A stretch of DNA of 64,000 nucleotides from Vibrio aquaticus (GTDB taxonomy: Bacteria; Pseudomonadota; Gammaproteobacteria; Enterobacterales; Vibrionaceae): contig NZ_RXZH01000012.1 in the NCBI RefSeq assembly GCF_003970385.1, positions 1 through 64,000 of the forward strand. Direction: 5' to 3'. The translations under genes were made by a program, and so were the position numbers. The notes below the pieces were generated by a model that saw only the letters and a program-made list of their open reading frames with translations, had not been told where the DNA came from and did no database searches. Positions 62,041 to 64,000 of the stretch are shown in pieces (the stretch's first letter is position 1; each line of letters opens with the position of its first letter).

Positions 62041-63582
62041 ATGCAACTTAATTCCACGGAAATTAGCGATCTAATCAAACAACGTATCGAATCTTTCGAA
62101 GTTGTTAGTGAAGCTCGCAACGAAGGTACTATCGTATCGGTAAGCGACGGTATCATTCGCATTCACGGCCTAGCGGACGTGATGCAAGGTGAAATGATTG
62201 AATTACCGGGTGGCCGTTATGCACTAGCACTTAACCTTGAGCGTGACTCGGTTGGTGCGGTTGTAATGGGCCCATATGCTGACCTTAAGGAAGGCATGAA
62301 AGTTACAGGTACTGGTCGTATTCTTGAAGTACCAGTTGGTCCTGAAATGCTTGGTCGTGTTGTAAACACGCTAGGTGAGCCAATTGATGGTAAAGGTCCA
62401 ATCGAAGCTAAATTAACTTCGCCTGTAGAAGTGATTGCACCAGGTGTAATCGACCGTAAATCGGTAGATCAACCTGTTCAAACTGGTTACAAATCTGTTG
62501 ACTCAATGATCCCAATCGGTCGTGGTCAGCGTGAGCTTGTTATCGGTGACCGTCAGACTGGTAAAACAGCAATGGCGATCGATGCAATCATCAACCAGAA
62601 AGACTCTGGTATTTTCTCTATCTACGTAGCTATCGGTCAAAAAGCATCGACTATCGCTAACGTAGTTCGCAAACTAGAAGAGCACGGCGCGCTAGCAAAC
62701 ACTATCGTTGTTGTTGCATCGGCTTCTGAATCTGCAGCGCTACAATACCTAGCGCCATACGCAGGTTGTGCGATGGGTGAATACTTCCGTGATCGCGGTG
62801 AAGATGCACTGATTGTTTATGATGATCTATCTAAGCAAGCGGTAGCTTACCGTCAGATCTCTCTACTACTAAAACGCCCACCAGGCCGTGAAGCATTCCC
62901 AGGTGATGTATTCTACTTACACTCTCGTCTACTAGAGCGTGCTGCTCGTGTAAGCGAAGAGTATGTAGAAAAGTTCACTAACGGTGAAGTGAAAGGCAAA
63001 ACAGGTTCTTTGACAGCATTGCCTATCATCGAAACTCAAGCTGGTGACGTTTCAGCATTCGTACCGACAAACGTAATCTCGATTACTGACGGTCAGATCT
63101 TCCTACAGACTGAGCTATTCAACGCGGGTGTTCGCCCAGCGGTTGACCCAGGTATCTCAGTATCTCGTGTTGGTGGTTCTGCACAGACGAAAATCATCAA
63201 GAAGCTATCTGGCGGTATCCGTACTGCACTAGCTCAGTACCGTGAACTAGCGGCATTCGCACAGTTCTCGTCTGATCTTGATGAAGCGACAAAGAAACAG
63301 CTAGACCACGGTCAGAAAGTTACAGAACTAATGAAGCAGAAGCAGTACGCTCCAATGTCTGTATTTGACCAAGCTCTAGTAATCTTTGCGGCAGAGCGCG
63401 GCTACTTAGCAGATGTTGAACTAAGCAAACTGCTAGATTTTGAAGCGGCTCTACTATCGTTCGCTCGCGGTCAATACGCTGAATTTGCAGCTGAGATCGA
63501 CAAGACGGGTGCTTACAACAATGAAGTTGAAGAGCAGCTTAAGAAGCTGACTGACGACTTCGTAGCAACCCAAACTTGGTAA
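62041..63582 (+). CDS. atpA: ATP synthase F1 subunit alpha
   Basis: Alpha carries the non-catalytic nucleotide sites of F1. The 513-residue protein has Walker [10 protein letters not shown] (about 169-177), [18 protein letters not shown], the [12 protein letters not shown] block and the arginine-containing [21 protein letters not shown] start at ATG 62041 after GGAG; an in-frame start at 62011 lies within atpH. Confidence 0.97.
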   Translation: MQLNSTEISDLIKQRIESFEVVSEARNEGTIVSVSDGIIRIHGLADVMQGEMIELPGGRYALALNLERDSVGAVVMGPYADLKEGMKVTGTGRILEVPVGPEMLGRVVNTLGEPIDGKGPIEAKLTSPVEVIAPGVIDRKSVDQPVQTGYKSVDSMIPIGRGQRELVIGDRQTGKTAMAIDAIINQKDSGIFSIYVAIGQKASTIANVVRKLEEHGALANTIVVVASASESAALQYLAPYAGCAMGEYFRDRGEDALIVYDDLSKQAVAYRQISLLLKRPPGREAFPGDVFYLHSRLLERAARVSEEYVEKFTNGEVKGKTGSLTALPIIETQAGDVSAFVPTNVISITDGQIFLQTELFNAGVRPAVDPGISVSRVGGSAQTKIIKKLSGGIRTALAQYRELAAFAQFSSDLDEATKKQLDHGQKVTELMKQKQYAPMSVFDQALVIFAAERGYLADVELSKLLDFEAALLSFARGQYAEFAAEIDKTGAYNNEVEEQLKKLTDDFVATQTW

Positions 63583-63624
63583 TAGGTCGGTGGCAGTAAT
63601 GCCACCAACTAATGGAGAGTAACG

Positions 63625-64000
63625 ATGGCCGGCGCAAAAGAGATACGTAATAAAATCGGTAGTGTGAAAAGCACTCAGAAGATTACGAAAGCAATGGAAA
63701 TGGTAGCAGCTTCAAAAATGCGTCGTTCTCAAGATGCAATGGAAGCTTCTCGTCCATACGCTGAAACAATACGTAAAGTGATCGGTCACGTAGCAAACGC
63801 AAGTCTAGAGTATCGTCATCCTTACCTAGAAGAGCGTGAAGCTAAGCGTGTTGGTTACATCATCGTTTCAACAGACCGTGGCCTATGTGGCGGCTTGAAC
63901 ATTAACGTGTTCAAAAAGGCTGTCACAGACATGCAAAGCTGGAAAGAGAAAGGTGCTGAAATTGAACTGGCATTAATTGGTTCAAAAGCAACTGGCTTTT
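63625..64000 (+). CDS. atpG: ATP synthase F1 subunit gamma (5' part)
   Basis: The first 125 codons of gamma, the central rotor shaft. It begins [20 protein letters not shown], then [12 protein letters not shown], the standard N-terminal helix, and continues to [23 protein letters not shown] precedes the ATG. The gene is cut by the right window edge; atpD and atpC presumably follow. Confidence 0.96.
   Translation, partial: MAGAKEIRNKIGSVKSTQKITKAMEMVAASKMRRSQDAMEASRPYAETIRKVIGHVANASLEYRHPYLEEREAKRVGYIIVSTDRGLCGGLNINVFKKAVTDMQSWKEKGAEIELALIGSKATGF

Overview
The window is chromosomal DNA of a Vibrionaceae bacterium, almost certainly a Vibrio, from the replication-origin region of the main chromosome. 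The evidence is the gene order mnmE-mioC-oriC-mnmG-rsmG-parA-parB-atpIBEFHA(G), with dnaA-dnaN-recF-gyrB about 7 kb away across rpmH-rnpA-yidD-yidC. Further support comes from Vibrio-type neighbours (mneA next to glyQS, a DUF2860 outer-membrane protein beside comM, a Spo0M-like protein, IbpA) and from repeats typical of Vibrio intergenic DNA. The species cannot be named from sequence alone.

Layout. 1-465: promoters and leader of an rRNA operon whose genes lie off the left edge on the minus strand. 466-8.8 kb: yrdA (+), a minus-strand run DUF1488-aroE-hemF-tsaC, the PurR-type purEK operon (+), and a minus-strand run of a zinc-finger protein, smg, dprA and a LysM protein. 8.97-14.7 kb: def-fmt-rsmB-trkA-trkH (+). 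14.7-17.1 kb: trhA-like and Spo0M-like genes (-), an unrecognised small-ORF locus with its own terminator, and yihD. 17.17-17.44 kb: a 268-bp MITE-like element. 17.6-22.8 kb: ccoG, srkA, dsbA (+), yihG-type acyltransferase (-), DUF2860 porin-like protein (+). 22.8-31.1 kb: comM (-) divergent from the attenuated ilvLGMEDA operon (+). 31.3-35.4 kb: acuI-like reductase, a LysR regulator, two small membrane proteins, tusA, and mneA behind a yybP-ykoY-type Mn riboswitch. 35.6-40.1 kb: glyQ, glyS, avtA. 40.3-47.3 kb: ibpA with a sigma-32 promoter and a possible RNA thermometer, then gyrB-recF-dnaN-dnaA (all minus). 47.7-50 kb: an amino-acid ABC transporter. 50.2-54.5 kb: rpmH-rnpA-yidD-yidC, mnmE, mioC. 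54.55-54.91 kb: oriC. 55-64 kb: mnmG-rsmG-parA-parB and the ATP synthase operon, cut off inside atpG.

Most of the window is conserved housekeeping sequence: replication start and segregation, translation and tRNA modification, membrane insertion, ATP synthesis, branched-chain amino-acid and purine synthesis. The unusual material is between genes: the small-ORF locus at 16.47-16.74 kb, the MITE-like element, a nested 93-bp palindrome at 32.3 kb, a large inverted repeat after avtA, the long repeat-bearing ibpA leader, a perfect FNR-type palindrome ahead of atpI, and an imperfect parS-like sequence inside recF. I see no phage, plasmid, insertion-sequence transposase, CRISPR, defence or toxin-antitoxin locus, and no complete tRNA or rRNA gene. 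Nothing here is a clear new multi-gene system.
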